Assembly (NCBI GenBank): GCA_020809425.1
Contig: JAGGDC010000008.1
Coordinates: 22,137 to 86,136, forward strand
DNA from: Candidatus Synoicihabitans palmerolidicus
GTDB taxonomy: Bacteria > Verrucomicrobiota > Verrucomicrobiia > Opitutales > Opitutaceae
Reading direction: 5' to 3'
DNA: 64,000 nucleotides
Numbering within the stretch: position 1 is the stretch's first letter; each line of letters starts with the position of its first letter. Under the pieces are notes generated by a model. The model worked only from the letters and a program-made list of their open reading frames with translations, did not search any database and was not told the DNA's origin. Below, piece after piece: positions 15,101 to 20,765 of this stretch. Both the position numbers and the translations under genes were made by a program.

Positions 15101-16351
15101 TTCCACGCCCGCAAAAACGCCGCACTTCCGAGCCCGTCGGGTGGAGGCGCCCGCATAACCTGCGTCCTCGAGTGCATGGTAGCACTCCTGCAGGAAAACA
15201 CGCTGTTGTGGATCGGTTGCTTCGGCCTCCCGGCCCGAGATCGCGAAAAACATCGGATCAAACTTGTCCGCATCAGTTAAAAACCCACCCCACTTAAACG
15301 AGGTCTTATCAGGTCGCTTGGCGTTGGGATCGTAAAACCGAGAGTGATCCCAACGGTCTGGCGGCACTTCCGTAATTGAATCCACCCCGTCGCGCAAATT
15401 TCGCCAAAATTCTGTCACCGTATTTGCGCCTGGAAACCGCCCAGCTAAACCGACGACCGCAATATCATTCCTGGACTCGGCGCCGACCAGCGGGGGTGCC
15501 CCCATGTTGGTCTCAACCCGACTTGTCGAGGGGAGTGAACAGGTTTTTTCCACCGCCGAAACGGGGGGCGACACTTCATTTTCTGTCGCCAATTCGGTCA
15601 TCAATCCCTCCCCGACAATAAATGTCGCGAGACGCTCCACGCTGGCGTGATCAAACAAAACCATTGGTTTCAATTCAATGCCCAAGACACGGTTCAGCTC
15701 GTTAACGAATGCCACGCCGACAATTGAATCCACCCCGTATTCGGAAAACGGTGACTTCACATCCAAATCACCCGGTGCGAGACGAAGAATTCGCTCCAGC
15801 GCCGTTGCCACCCGGATCTGGACGTCCGCCACATTGACGTTCGACCTCGCACAAATGGAGCCCGTCGAATCGTCAACATTTTCCCCCTTCGGCATACCCA
15901 CGGCCAAGCGCCGAGCCATGATCAGCTCGCATTGGTTCGACTCGATCTTCACTTCCGCACCTTTGTCCCGCATGTGAAATTCCCCAAAACTCGCCGTGGT
16001 CAAAACCTCCAGCCATATCAATCTAGACATCCGCGGGATCTCCAAGATGGCTCGTCCCCCTGCGACCAAGGCCTGATTTAGTCGCGCAACTATCACCGCA
16101 ATCGCGGCGATTTCTCGGGGCAATGCCGTAACGGCAATCAGGGAAAATCCATCTCCAAACTCATCCTCGAGAGGAGTGCCCCGACGGAGCAAACGCTCTT
16201 CTCTCACTGCCTCCCGGACCCTTGACTCCGCTTCCTCAGGTAAGGGACCGATGACCGCCACCGACCCTGAGGATGTGTCTTGTCGAGCAAACGCCGCAAC
16301 CGCCGAGGCCAACCTCAAACGCAAAGAATCGAGCTGCATTTCGTCGATCAT
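1..16351 (-). CDS. trans-AT polyketide synthase, fourth core gene (3' end beyond window)
   Basis: Late modules of the assembly line; about 5450 codons are visible and the frame is still open at the window edge. The start ATG (16349-16351) lies 3 bp after the stop of the preceding PKS gene. I confirmed one continuous frame from the catalytic codons of each ACP and KS. Domain order (residues): N-terminal segment of about 150 aa with a weak methyltransferase-like stretch; ACP (Ser209); KS (Cys467); DH (about 920-1180); KR (to about 1535); ACP (Ser1663); KS (Cys1918); KR (about 2350-2760); ACP (Ser2864); KS (Cys3115); DH (about 3560-3820); KR (to about 4190); ACP (Ser4305); KS (Cys4554); DH (His5013); start of a KR. 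No AT or ER domain is present. The first ACP completes the monooxygenase module begun in the upstream gene. I infer that this protein builds C8 to C1 of a palmerolide-type chain. By order it would be palD, but the lettering is from memory. Confidence 0.95.
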   Translation of the reverse strand, partial: MIDEMQLDSLRLRLASAVAAFARQDTSSGSVAVIGPLPEEAESRVREAVREERLLRRGTPLEDEFGDGFSLIAVTALPREIAAIAVIVARLNQALVAGGRAILEIPRMSRLIWLEVLTTASFGEFHMRDKGAEVKIESNQCELIMARRLAVGMPKGENVDDSTGSICARSNVNVADVQIRVATALERILRLAPGDLDVKSPFSEYGVDSIVGVAFVNELNRVLGIELKPMVLFDHASVERLATFIVGEGLMTELATENEVSPPVSAVEKTCSLPSTSRVETNMGAPPLVGAESRNDIAVVGLAGRFPGANTVTEFWRNLRDGVDSITEVPPDRWDHSRFYDPNAKRPDKTSFKWGGFLTDADKFDPMFFAISGREAEATDPQQRVFLQECYHALEDAGYAGASTRRARKCGVFAGVEPSDYLGRVSAALAGTEKAPLFQGNAESILAARISYFLDLHGPSIAINTACSSSLVAIHLACESLRRGECDLALAGGVRVFASEKVYLALGSMGMLAPDGRCKTFDAAADGFVPGEAAGVVVLKSLTAAQRDRDTIYGVIKGSAINQDGRTNGITAPSGLAQTEVQLEAYERAGVTPESIDYVESHGTGTKLGDPVEVQALTQTYRRFRSDKGGCLLGAVKSNIGHTMAAAGVCSVIKVLGALRSGQIPRSLHLQKVNPYIDFTESPFRPVAELTPWPRVEGRPRRAAVSSYGFSGTNCHLVLEESPRIGPVAAIEEPDSAQLMVFSVHTPEALTELLQSTAEHLTDDMNLVDVAFTLALGRAHFEERLAMVATSIKALRDDLNVLGSGGKRSGVLRSTSHLTTDEADALIHQQMAAQIAGELTVVRKLPGIWREKLGVLGALYVKGVEPDWEQLFPSGMGRRVSLAGYPFARERYWSEQTSELVDTEMRVTQLHPLLHRNTSTFGQVCFTTRWSGDEFFLRDHVVNGQATLPGVAYLEMAVVAARELGMMGDTVSLHHVAWRQPLVVTAPTEVEIRLNREERSVEFTIVSGSDAVVHAEGRLRLGGSALVNPSEQVDITAVQARCDGRLDAEELYARCEDVGLSLGRGMRAVQFIQFSDTESLARLELAPDDGTGWVLPPALLDGALQSTAALGRKDASGLPVPFAVEEVSFGQVPERGWAHVERMEAKGGLLRFRVRLLDEQGNVVTSLTGMSMRVLHASPAQSEPEDLVWLKPRWQETEAPAAIHAGRIWTIGGEPGWGESLQTRVPALHLRHLSLADATDNVADVPDTIIVRVKDEGSTTELMVLMRSLVRSVNEKQVRIIVTGGVGAAWGGYARSLSLEKPHLRMVAVDIEPSNTEAWLRELGAIDEAAVVRWSHGRREIEVPEIWVPSDPSVATEFRPEGVYLITGGAGGLGASVARHLASRFRARIVLMGRSESGAVSDAVVTSIRAAGGEAIYVAADVTVGSEVERALAMARAHFGSLHGVIHAAGVLDDRFVRDKVSDSAQRVLAPKVAGVQVLDTATQGDPLDCFILFSSVAATLGNVGQADYAYANGFMDGWAELREARRMKGECSGVTVSVAWPLWRGVGMGRDADVEQRKLAQVGLRVLEPEEGLIRLEEAVRLGRPRLALLAGDQRSIERLLKPGDRARVVKSPPPMQLVSADVDRTVVALLPWLTTRFSELVKLPVERIQPMDALEKFGIDSVMVMDFTRRLEVDFGELSKTLLFEHQTLAELAEYLVAQHGERALRLIGGSTDERIGTALLNGGVIQAEGQPTPAAEPGQNREIKATDVAIIGVAGRYPMADDLAMFWANLRDGRDCIEEIPLQRWDWRKFYDPESGKPGKTRNKWGGFIEGVEKFDAGFFGVTPREAYALDPQERLFLQTVWQALEDAGYRRSAWAGRSVGVFVGVMYGEYQLYGAGDVSAGEVVPLSSSYASIANRVSYFFDWHGPSLAVDTMCSSSLTAIHLACQSLWSGESEMALAGGVNVTVHPHKDMLLAPGGFAASDGRCRSFGEGGDGYVPGEGVGALVLKPLAKARADGDAMWGVIKASAVNHGGKTNGYTVPNPKSQAAVVAAALGRSGLAPGEISYVEAHGTGTSLGDPIELAALTRAFGAGSEGAKIRVGSVKSNIGHLESAAGVAGVTKVLLQMRHGQIVPSLHSRALNPHIKFETSPFRVPQRLEPWTNGAAPRRAGVSSFGAGGANAHLVLEEYVDSRPRDERTRDQDWAQAIVLSARTEDRLLARAEQLVRWIDAHIRDGVSERGWMLVDLAFTLQNGRESLPERLALVANDLNDLATQLRRYLATPSLTTWTRGMVRSGEGSLEKPEPTSPLGAAVNAWVAGAGVIWADRKETQGGRRLSLPVYPFVGDRYWAPDKLIALKSSPRASSPDLTQAVVDDLVTADEVLLRPVWVNLGPAKPLTEVTGTWLIFDRRGDGAARMTPASALKLTRVLAGEAFCHEENQVVLNASADADYQQLADAVGTDFVIHRWARSGDVMATLETGLHSLVRFVRALMTNGVKSLVRIAFCHPPGAPQHAAVAAWARTLAQEQPLVRVVVMEVADDLAETVVAQELLQATEAGALQLGVGIRRTFSIEPWSGPLAAKVNPPKRGGVYLVTGGLGGVGRLLALHLARTQGARLWLMGRSTRGARQEAVLAEIRAAGGEAEYGSGDVSKRDDVVLAVTACRQRFGGIDGVVHAAGLLRDNFILRKTRADYDEVIAPKVAGAIWLDEATAADRLSCFVLFSSTAGVWGNMGQADYAFANSVLDGMAARRQEQVSRGERSGPTVSINWPLWADGGMPPGPEVVSRLAEAGLAPLPSQVGFRWFDLFAGGEVSQVLPLWGERNKVFELFVRTPEPAVTETGSNARVSMEQVKTYLRTTLGEVIQMPAEQIDDEQRFDEMGVDSIVVNDVNQRFERDLGNVPKTLLFEHANIRKLARHLVAHHGIAMARLGGDVVQPDSVASKAINEVNPPSEPSPSPGDIAIVGMAARLPGAPDADSFWEVLKDARNCVSEVPATRWNLDEFYDANPERAIDGKMYGRWGAFLEDVDKFDPLFFNLSPVEAEMMDPQERLFLEVAWHALEDAGMPRRELRRRVRPEYATNVGVFVGVTSNSYTLLGHENGGARAAPTTLPWSLANRVSYLFNFNGPSMPVDTACSSSLTAIHMAVEAIRRGECQQAIAGGVNLYLHPSKYSHLSLMKMLSTDGKCRAFGEGGDGFVPGEGVAALLLKPLALAQADGDRIHGVIKATAVNHGGRTNGYSVPSPAAQASLITQALKAGSIDPASISYLETHGTGTALGDPIEVEGLNRAWAGAAKTGASCAIGSVKTNIGHLESASGVAGVVKVLLQMRHRQLAPSLHAAPPNSRIDFAATPFRVQTSLGPWQTAEKEGQSWPRRAGVSSFGAGGSNAHVILEEPPPVVEVLQDAGDLKVSAEWIVLSAKNSERLRALAGRLHTFLVESPAAPRSLGAIAWTLQFGREALEERVAFPARDRAALLEGLAAISAGKDVGELRGRVKRERAQAGNTDDTILERFTVGEGRAAAARWVAGADIDWQSLGGEDAPPMRVGLPGYGFARERYWIPSLPLQTESKAKVLRIETRDGEKVVHLASHEPVLAHHVVRGHAILPGAATLSLAHGVLPPGNGWTLRNVVWQRPIIGDATGVSVRIKWHRQDEIWRFELTGENEDEPWMLGTALPMREDPPVAVDLVSLRSRCQETIAATALYEGFAARGIAYGAAFQVVQDVRYNTMEAVAELRLPDLWDGSDDLLPPAFLDGAMQCLGVIGAGRDGLEIPFSVAEVLVHARCPRTCSVHVQRLTNMTAPQYNLRLLTSEGQVAIELRGVCVRLVEKERGQLLTGSMTWSPAPRETVAFSGSVLVFDDDSRELQVTQHPEANLCRVVPGPEYGRTQATITLRPEVEADYARLLNEVKADAVVFGWRLAGNPSDEVLPARVAAFHRLVRSILRSDRRSTPLAFVYPGGSPVDEGVGGYVRCVRREHPGWKLFTVGCDSPPELDDVLNDFGGESADLRYRGTKRDQFGLSELMPFATGIQTVDDSKPGGVYVITGGLGGLGRHVAKHLTRDPRVRVVLASRSVPSPEQADWLEQAAGAMIHFRVDLSDSDGAARLLAEASSRFGRITGVVHAVGESHDGLVRDRSVADLRAAWSAKVGGARALYSAARDFPFEWMVLFSSTAGALGNGGQSAYALANATLDALSQSWSITSQGPRVHSLVWPLWRDGGMRAPEERVRWQADQLGLYPLETLEGLAILDGLQAISPGAIVVLKGDPEKLCAPRRDRATASAMHAIPEASDGNLPPALIDLLRELAAGVLKLDPVLLDPEIDSAEYGFDSVTFTSLANEVGRALALEVTPAMFFEHRTLAEFGDYLWQEFREVVARRFQVQTVAVSTPLAAPAIASPPEAVGGTNRVSEQLPRSVGEREPIAIIGMSGRFPGSTDLEAFWTNLEAGCDLIGKPSADRWMGVDGEAMPWGGFIDDIDKFDARFFDISPREAELMDPQQRIFLETVWHAIEDAGYAKSELSGTKTGLFVGVAANDYANVLAASSVEVEAYSATGNAHSVLANRVSYIFDLNGPSEAIDTACSSSLVAIHRAIESMESGSSEMAIVGGVNALLSSAGFTAFTRAGMLSPDGRCKSFDARADGYVRGEGVGALLLKPLARAQRDGDQIYATIIGSAENHGGHVQSLTVPNPNAQARLLQDAWTRAGIDPATIGYIESHGTGTALGDPIEINGLKKAFASVPLSEVDPRCAVGAVKTNIGHLETSAGIAGVLKTLLALRHRCIPGTVHLQEINPYIQTSGTALYFPTQAEPWPVKRDAQGREIPRRAGVSSFGFGGSNAHVVLEEYGSPAVASGQAIESEEATLIVLSARSQDQLVEAVRRLAEYLTRPDAPALRDIAEGLQRGREEMNMRLALVVRDRTELVKKLTMWQTGESVGDCWTGDTQENPAAVRVLRSLHGDPASLAPWWAARDWATLGQLWTAGVKLHWSTAYADHPPRRVRLPLYPFSRDRHWVPGATAPAGKALRVRVVEAEFSIKEPILGDHLVQERAVLPGAAIVAVMTQAWQQAAGVKDVELRRVMWLRPITPDERGIAAFTVRVGSSLDGGGDIAVEDTDGSVLATATAARPSSKPIEVIAWAEVKARCGKTTDVTELYEAFAARGLSYGAGYRVIHEIGFNDHEAWSKLELPDLWRAQTSTGAGAHPALIDGALQTLAVLGSDSILEVPFALGMVNATDLPPVCYVHARLKSQETDQRTFSLRITNEAGVVLGRLDDYALRELRAAGPEYLVPTWVPSLQRDINPIKGDCLLFDESPALAEELRLTGLEVTRVVAGSTYRESGDVVWLRRDEPGDYERLLQRRNVGAVVHRWSTREVDRTEVLACGLHSVHALTQAWVQRQPDAKQPLLFIHPPGLPGYEAVAAYVKSARYEYPALNWTTLATDDVSARLCSELNEAREEVRWVERKREVKDLVQWKPVNLRSAG
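3330..7535 (-). other. Module 12: KS-DH-KR-ACP
   Basis: The KS Cys codon is at 7007-7009. The DH has HHVVRGHAILP (about 5580-5635) and FLDGAMQ (about 5150); the KR lies at about 3720-4870 and the ACP serine at 3437-3439 (YGFDS). Cis domains give an enoyl; palmerolide is saturated here (C4-C5), again implying a trans ER. Confidence 0.85.
7640..11110 (-). other. Module 11: KS-KR-ACP
   Basis: The KS Cys codon is at 10598-10600 (DTMCSSS). A linker leads directly into a KR (about 8050-9290) with no DH between. The ACP serine is at 7760-7762. Predicted beta-hydroxyl, matching the C7 alcohol of palmerolide. Confidence 0.85.
11230..15475 (-). other. Module 10: KS-DH-KR-ACP
   Basis: The KS Cys codon is at 14951-14953 in NTACSSS (Asn in place of the usual Asp). 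The DH has DHVVNGQATLPG and LLDGALQ, the KR has GGAGG and FSS, and the ACP serine is at 11363-11365. Predicted enoyl unit, the C8=C9 alkene of palmerolide. Confidence 0.85.
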
Positions 16352-19300
16352 GGGTCAGTTAAAAAGGTGTTCCACCAGGATGTCATCGAGACTTCGTGGT
16401 TCGGGTTTTGTCGCCAACTCTACCGGCGGACCATCCTGTACCCCGATGCGCGTCAGGGCCGCATCGTCCATTTTGAGAAACGCAACCTGTGTCCATCCGG
16501 CCGCAAGTACCGTTTCGATCGCCGCCATGCCTTCAGCCGCAGTGATCGCCCCCAATCCGCCCGCCTTCAATCCTTCTAGCAGGCTCGGATCCAATCCGTG
16601 TTCCCAGAACCCCCAATTAATCAATTGGACAGGAAAGTCGGTCAGCGCATCAGCTTTCACCACCCACGCATCTTGAAAACTACACGCCGCCGCATAGCCC
16701 GCGCGACAGGCCTCGGGAAATAGACTCTGGGCAGAGCCCAAATAGAGAACAAAATCCAGTGCCTGATCTCGGACCGCCGCCCACAACGCCACACTGCCGC
16801 GCGTCTTCGCGTCAAGTATCCTCCGCAGCTCGGCTTCGGTCGTATCACTCAGTCGTTCGTCGTGAAACACCATCGCCGCATGGAACGCGCCGTGAAGGGC
16901 GCCATACCGGGCTCGCACCGCAGTGGTCACCTCTCGCATCGCGGCGGCATCTTCGCCCGCCGCCATCATATAGTGGGCCTCTCCCCCCAGTGCTTCTATC
17001 TCGCCCATCGCACGCTCGATGGTGGCGTCGATCGGTCGGCGCCCGGTCCAAATAATTTTCGCCCTGTAGTTTGAAGCCAGGTGGCGGCTCAAATGTTGGC
17101 CTACCCACCCCGCGCCACCCACGATCAAATACACTCCACCCGACCTGAACCGAGTCGGCGACTCCGCCAGGCTCGTCATCGTCGCCAAATGCAAGCGACG
17201 ACGAGTACCCGAACGCAACGCAATCTGCTCGCCCGATTTTTGAGCGGGTTCTCTAGCCACAGCAACTGCCACCGCATCCGTATCGTCCCAGCCCTCCGAC
17301 AAATCGATCACCGCCAAGTCCGCTCGAGGATACTCTTTGGCGAGGGAGGCAACCATTCCCGTTAACCCCGCCATCTGAGGATTGACGTTGTCTCCCGTCT
17401 CGACCGCAAAAACCCCCCGAGTCAACACCCGTAACTGCCGTCCGGTTCGCCACCATTTTTGCGCCGCCAAGCTCTGCACGAGTCGAGCCAGCGCCAGGGG
17501 TCCGATTTCCTGGGCTGCGGCAGTGTTATTTACCTGATCTTCAGTCCCTGGCGCAGAAACCGGTGCGAGAAAATAGATTCGGTCCGCACCGGCAAAAGCG
17601 CCGCCATCGGCCCCGCATGCACGCTCCATCGCATCCAATGACACCACTTGCACCGAATCGCCCCCATGCTGCGCCACCAACGCTTGTTCGAGTGCACCCG
17701 CCGGTTCGCCTATAATAACGATTTCGGTAACCGCCGCTGAGGCTGACTGCGGAACCGGGGCTTCACGCCATTCCCTTTTCAGGAAACGACCTTTGATCGG
17801 ACCAGCCACCTCGGCCGACTTCGGCGATTTTCGTAACTCTTGTTTCGGCACTGCGTTCTCCGCGGGAAATTCTTCAACCATTCGAGCCCGCAGAGTGGCC
17901 AGATGAGGCAGGGCATTCAGCACTTCGTCGCTGCTTGCTCCGAAATCCAAAAGCGCCGCGATTTCGTCGACCCCTGCCGCGTGGCAATCCCGCACCATCC
18001 CCATGCAATTTTCCGGGCTTCCAATTAGAGAGGCATGCCGGCGATACCGCTCGTAGGAAAACTCCGCCATTTTATCCAAATCCGCCTCACTGGCCCGTTG
18101 GCCGCGCTCAACCGCATGCATGTGCGCATCAAGCGAACTGCGAATATACTCCAGAAAAGGCTTACGGACGATCTCCTGCGCGCGATCCTCATCGGGATCC
18201 ACAAACGTGTGCAGCATGAGAGTCACACACCCTCCCACCGGATCCAGGCCCGCCTCAGCCCGTGCAGCACGGTAACGCGCAATTTTTTTAGCGAGTTCTT
18301 CCAAGGTCGAGCCCTGGAGCATCGTTAACACATTATAGCCTCCCCGTCCCGCCTCCTCGAACGATTCAATTCGTCGCGATACCGTAAGCCATACTGGTAA
18401 TTCCTTCTGCCGTGGTTCCGGGTAGATGCGCAACTGCACTGTTTCGCCTTTACCATTGCGGCGAGCGACCGTCTCTCCTCGCCACAACCGCTGGACCTCG
18501 GGAATCCGGGCCAACCACGTGTCGCGCAACTTCGGATACACCGACGGGGCCAGCGCAAAATCGTTGGGATTCCAGCCGGAAGCAAAACCCAAATCGACCC
18601 GGCCATCGGACAGGTTATCCACCACTGACCAAGCCTCAGCGACCCGCAAGGGATCTTCCAACGGTAATACGACACTGCCCGCCCGTAACCGTATGCGCTT
18701 GGTCGTCGCCGCCAACGCTGCCATCAGGGTCGCCGGGGAACTGTAGATGCCTCCAAATGCATGGAAGTGTCGTTCCGGAGTCCATACCGCATCAAACCCA
18801 TGCCGATCGGCATACTTCGCTGCTTCCAATACCAAGCGATAGCGGCTCTGTGCGCTCACTTGCGCTGAATCACTGAAGAACATGATACTCAAGCCCACTT
18901 TGCTCGAACCTGAGGCGACTGCCGATTCCGGTTCCGGCACCCAACAACGTAAACGTGCAAAGGGATAAGTCGGCAAAGCCAGCAGGGCGGGGTTTCCGGG
19001 CAGAGGCAGCACTGACCAATCAACTTCCCCTCCGGTCACCCAAAGTGCGCCCGGGTCCTCGGAATCAACCGGCGTCGCTGCGGCCAAAGCATCTCCCGCC
19101 GCGCCATTCGCCCTGCGTTTCACTCGTCCCCGATGCAATCCTGGGAACGTGCCGCCCGCAATCCACGTGCGCAGTTTCACTATGGCATCGTCCAAGTCAC
19201 TCACCCGCGCCGCAAATCTTTCCTCCATTGCTTCACGTCCGGTTTGCAGCGTCCAAGCCACGTCCTGCAAATATCCTGGTTGGGCATCACGCAGTACCGC

Positions 19301-20765
19301 CGAACCATTGGACGCCGGATCAATCCGAATCGCGAGAAAGCGCGCCAGATTCGTTGCTGCCTCCCGCAAACGTGTCTCGTTTTTTGCGGATAAAACAATC
19401 CAAATCGGGGTGGGCTTGAGGACCGGCCGGGCTGGAGCCACATATTCTTCAAGAATCAGATGCGCATTGGCTCCCCCTGCGCCAAAAGAACTTACTCCCG
19501 CTCGCCGTGGCTCTGGAATACTATCTTTCTGGGACTGCGGCCACGGAGACAGTTCCCGTTGAACTCGGAAGAACGAATCCGTGAACTGGATATTCGGATT
19601 CAGTGTCTCAGCGTGCAATGACGGCACCAGTTTCCCATGATGAAACTGCAATAGTACCTTGGTCACCCCCGCTATTCCGGCCGCAGACTCGGCGTGCCCA
19701 ATATTGCTCTTCACCGATCCCACGGCGCAATACCCCGGATCAGGTCGCGATCCCCCGGCCTGATCTGCCAACGCAGCCTCAAAGGCTTGCTGCAGTCCGG
19801 TGAGTTCGATCGGGTCGCCCAACGAAGTACCGGTTCCATGCGCCTCGATGTAGGTGATGCTCGCGGGATCAATCTGCGACCGCACCAACGCTTCGCCCAC
19901 CACCTCGGCTTGTGATCGTGAATTGGGCACGGTGTAACCGTTGGTCCGTCCGCCATGATTCATCGCACTGGCACGAATCACCCCTTGAATACGATCACCG
20001 TCGGCGATCGCTTTCGACAGGGGCTTCAGTAGAACCGCACCGACTCCCTCACCCGGCACGTAACCCTCACCACCTTCGCCAAAGGCTCGGCAACGCCCAT
20101 CCTTCGCGCTGAAGCCAGACTGACTTAAGATCAGATCCTTCTCCGGGTGGATCGTGAGGTTTACTCCGCCTGCGATGGCAAATTCACTCTCCCCGCGCCG
20201 GAGGCTTTCGCAGGCGAGATGAATCGCGGTCAACGAAGACGAACACATCGTATCGACCGCCATGCTCGGTCCCCGCCAATTGAAGAAAAACGATACCCGG
20301 TTTGCAATCGTGGCAAACGACGAGCTCAGCGAGACCGGATTCCCTTTCAGCCGCTCCTCCACTCCAAACAGTTGATACTGTCCGTACATCACCCCAACGA
20401 ATACCCCGACCTTACGATCCTGCAGCTTACTGCGCGGACAGCCCGCATCATCGAGCGTGCTCCAAACCGTTTCGAGGAACAGGCGTTCCTGCGGGTCCAT
20501 GAATTGCGCCTCACGCGGGGAGAGATTAAAAAACAGAGGATCGAACTCATCAACTCCCCGCACGAAACCACCCCATTTGTTCGTGGTGGCCCCCGGCTTC
20601 ATCGGAGTTGGGTCGTAGTAATCTCGCCAATCCCAACGCTCCTCAGGCACTGACTCGATGCAGTCTTTCCCTGCCGCAAGATTCTCCCAAAACTCCGCCA
20701 AATTGTCCGCCTGCGGGTATCGCCCCGCCATGCCGATGATCGCAATTGATGCCTCGGCCACTGAT
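15600..20765 (-). other. Module 9: KS-monooxygenase-KR-ACP, split over two genes
   Basis: The KS (DTMCSSS) is followed by a luciferase-like FMN-dependent monooxygenase at about 17870-18915 (starts VGLSIMFFSDSAQ; TPERHFHAFGG; GFASGWNPNDFA), then a KR with GGAGWVG and catalytic Ser and Tyr but Cys where Asn is usual (GYAAAC). The ACP (Ser codon 15725-15727) is on the next protein after a segment of about 150 aa. Embedded LLMs can alpha-hydroxylate (OzmH-like) or insert oxygen; here alpha-hydroxylation plus ketoreduction would give the C10/C11 diol, the latter carrying the carbamate. Confidence 0.85.
16349..16357 (-). other. Junction of third and fourth core genes (3-bp gap)
   Basis: The TGA stop at 16355-16357 is followed after three bases by ATG at 16349-16351. 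There is no room for a separate promoter. The upstream protein ends about 30 residues after its KR; the downstream one opens with MIDEMQLDSLRLRLASAV, a possible amphipathic docking helix, before the ACP of the same module. Confidence 0.8.
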
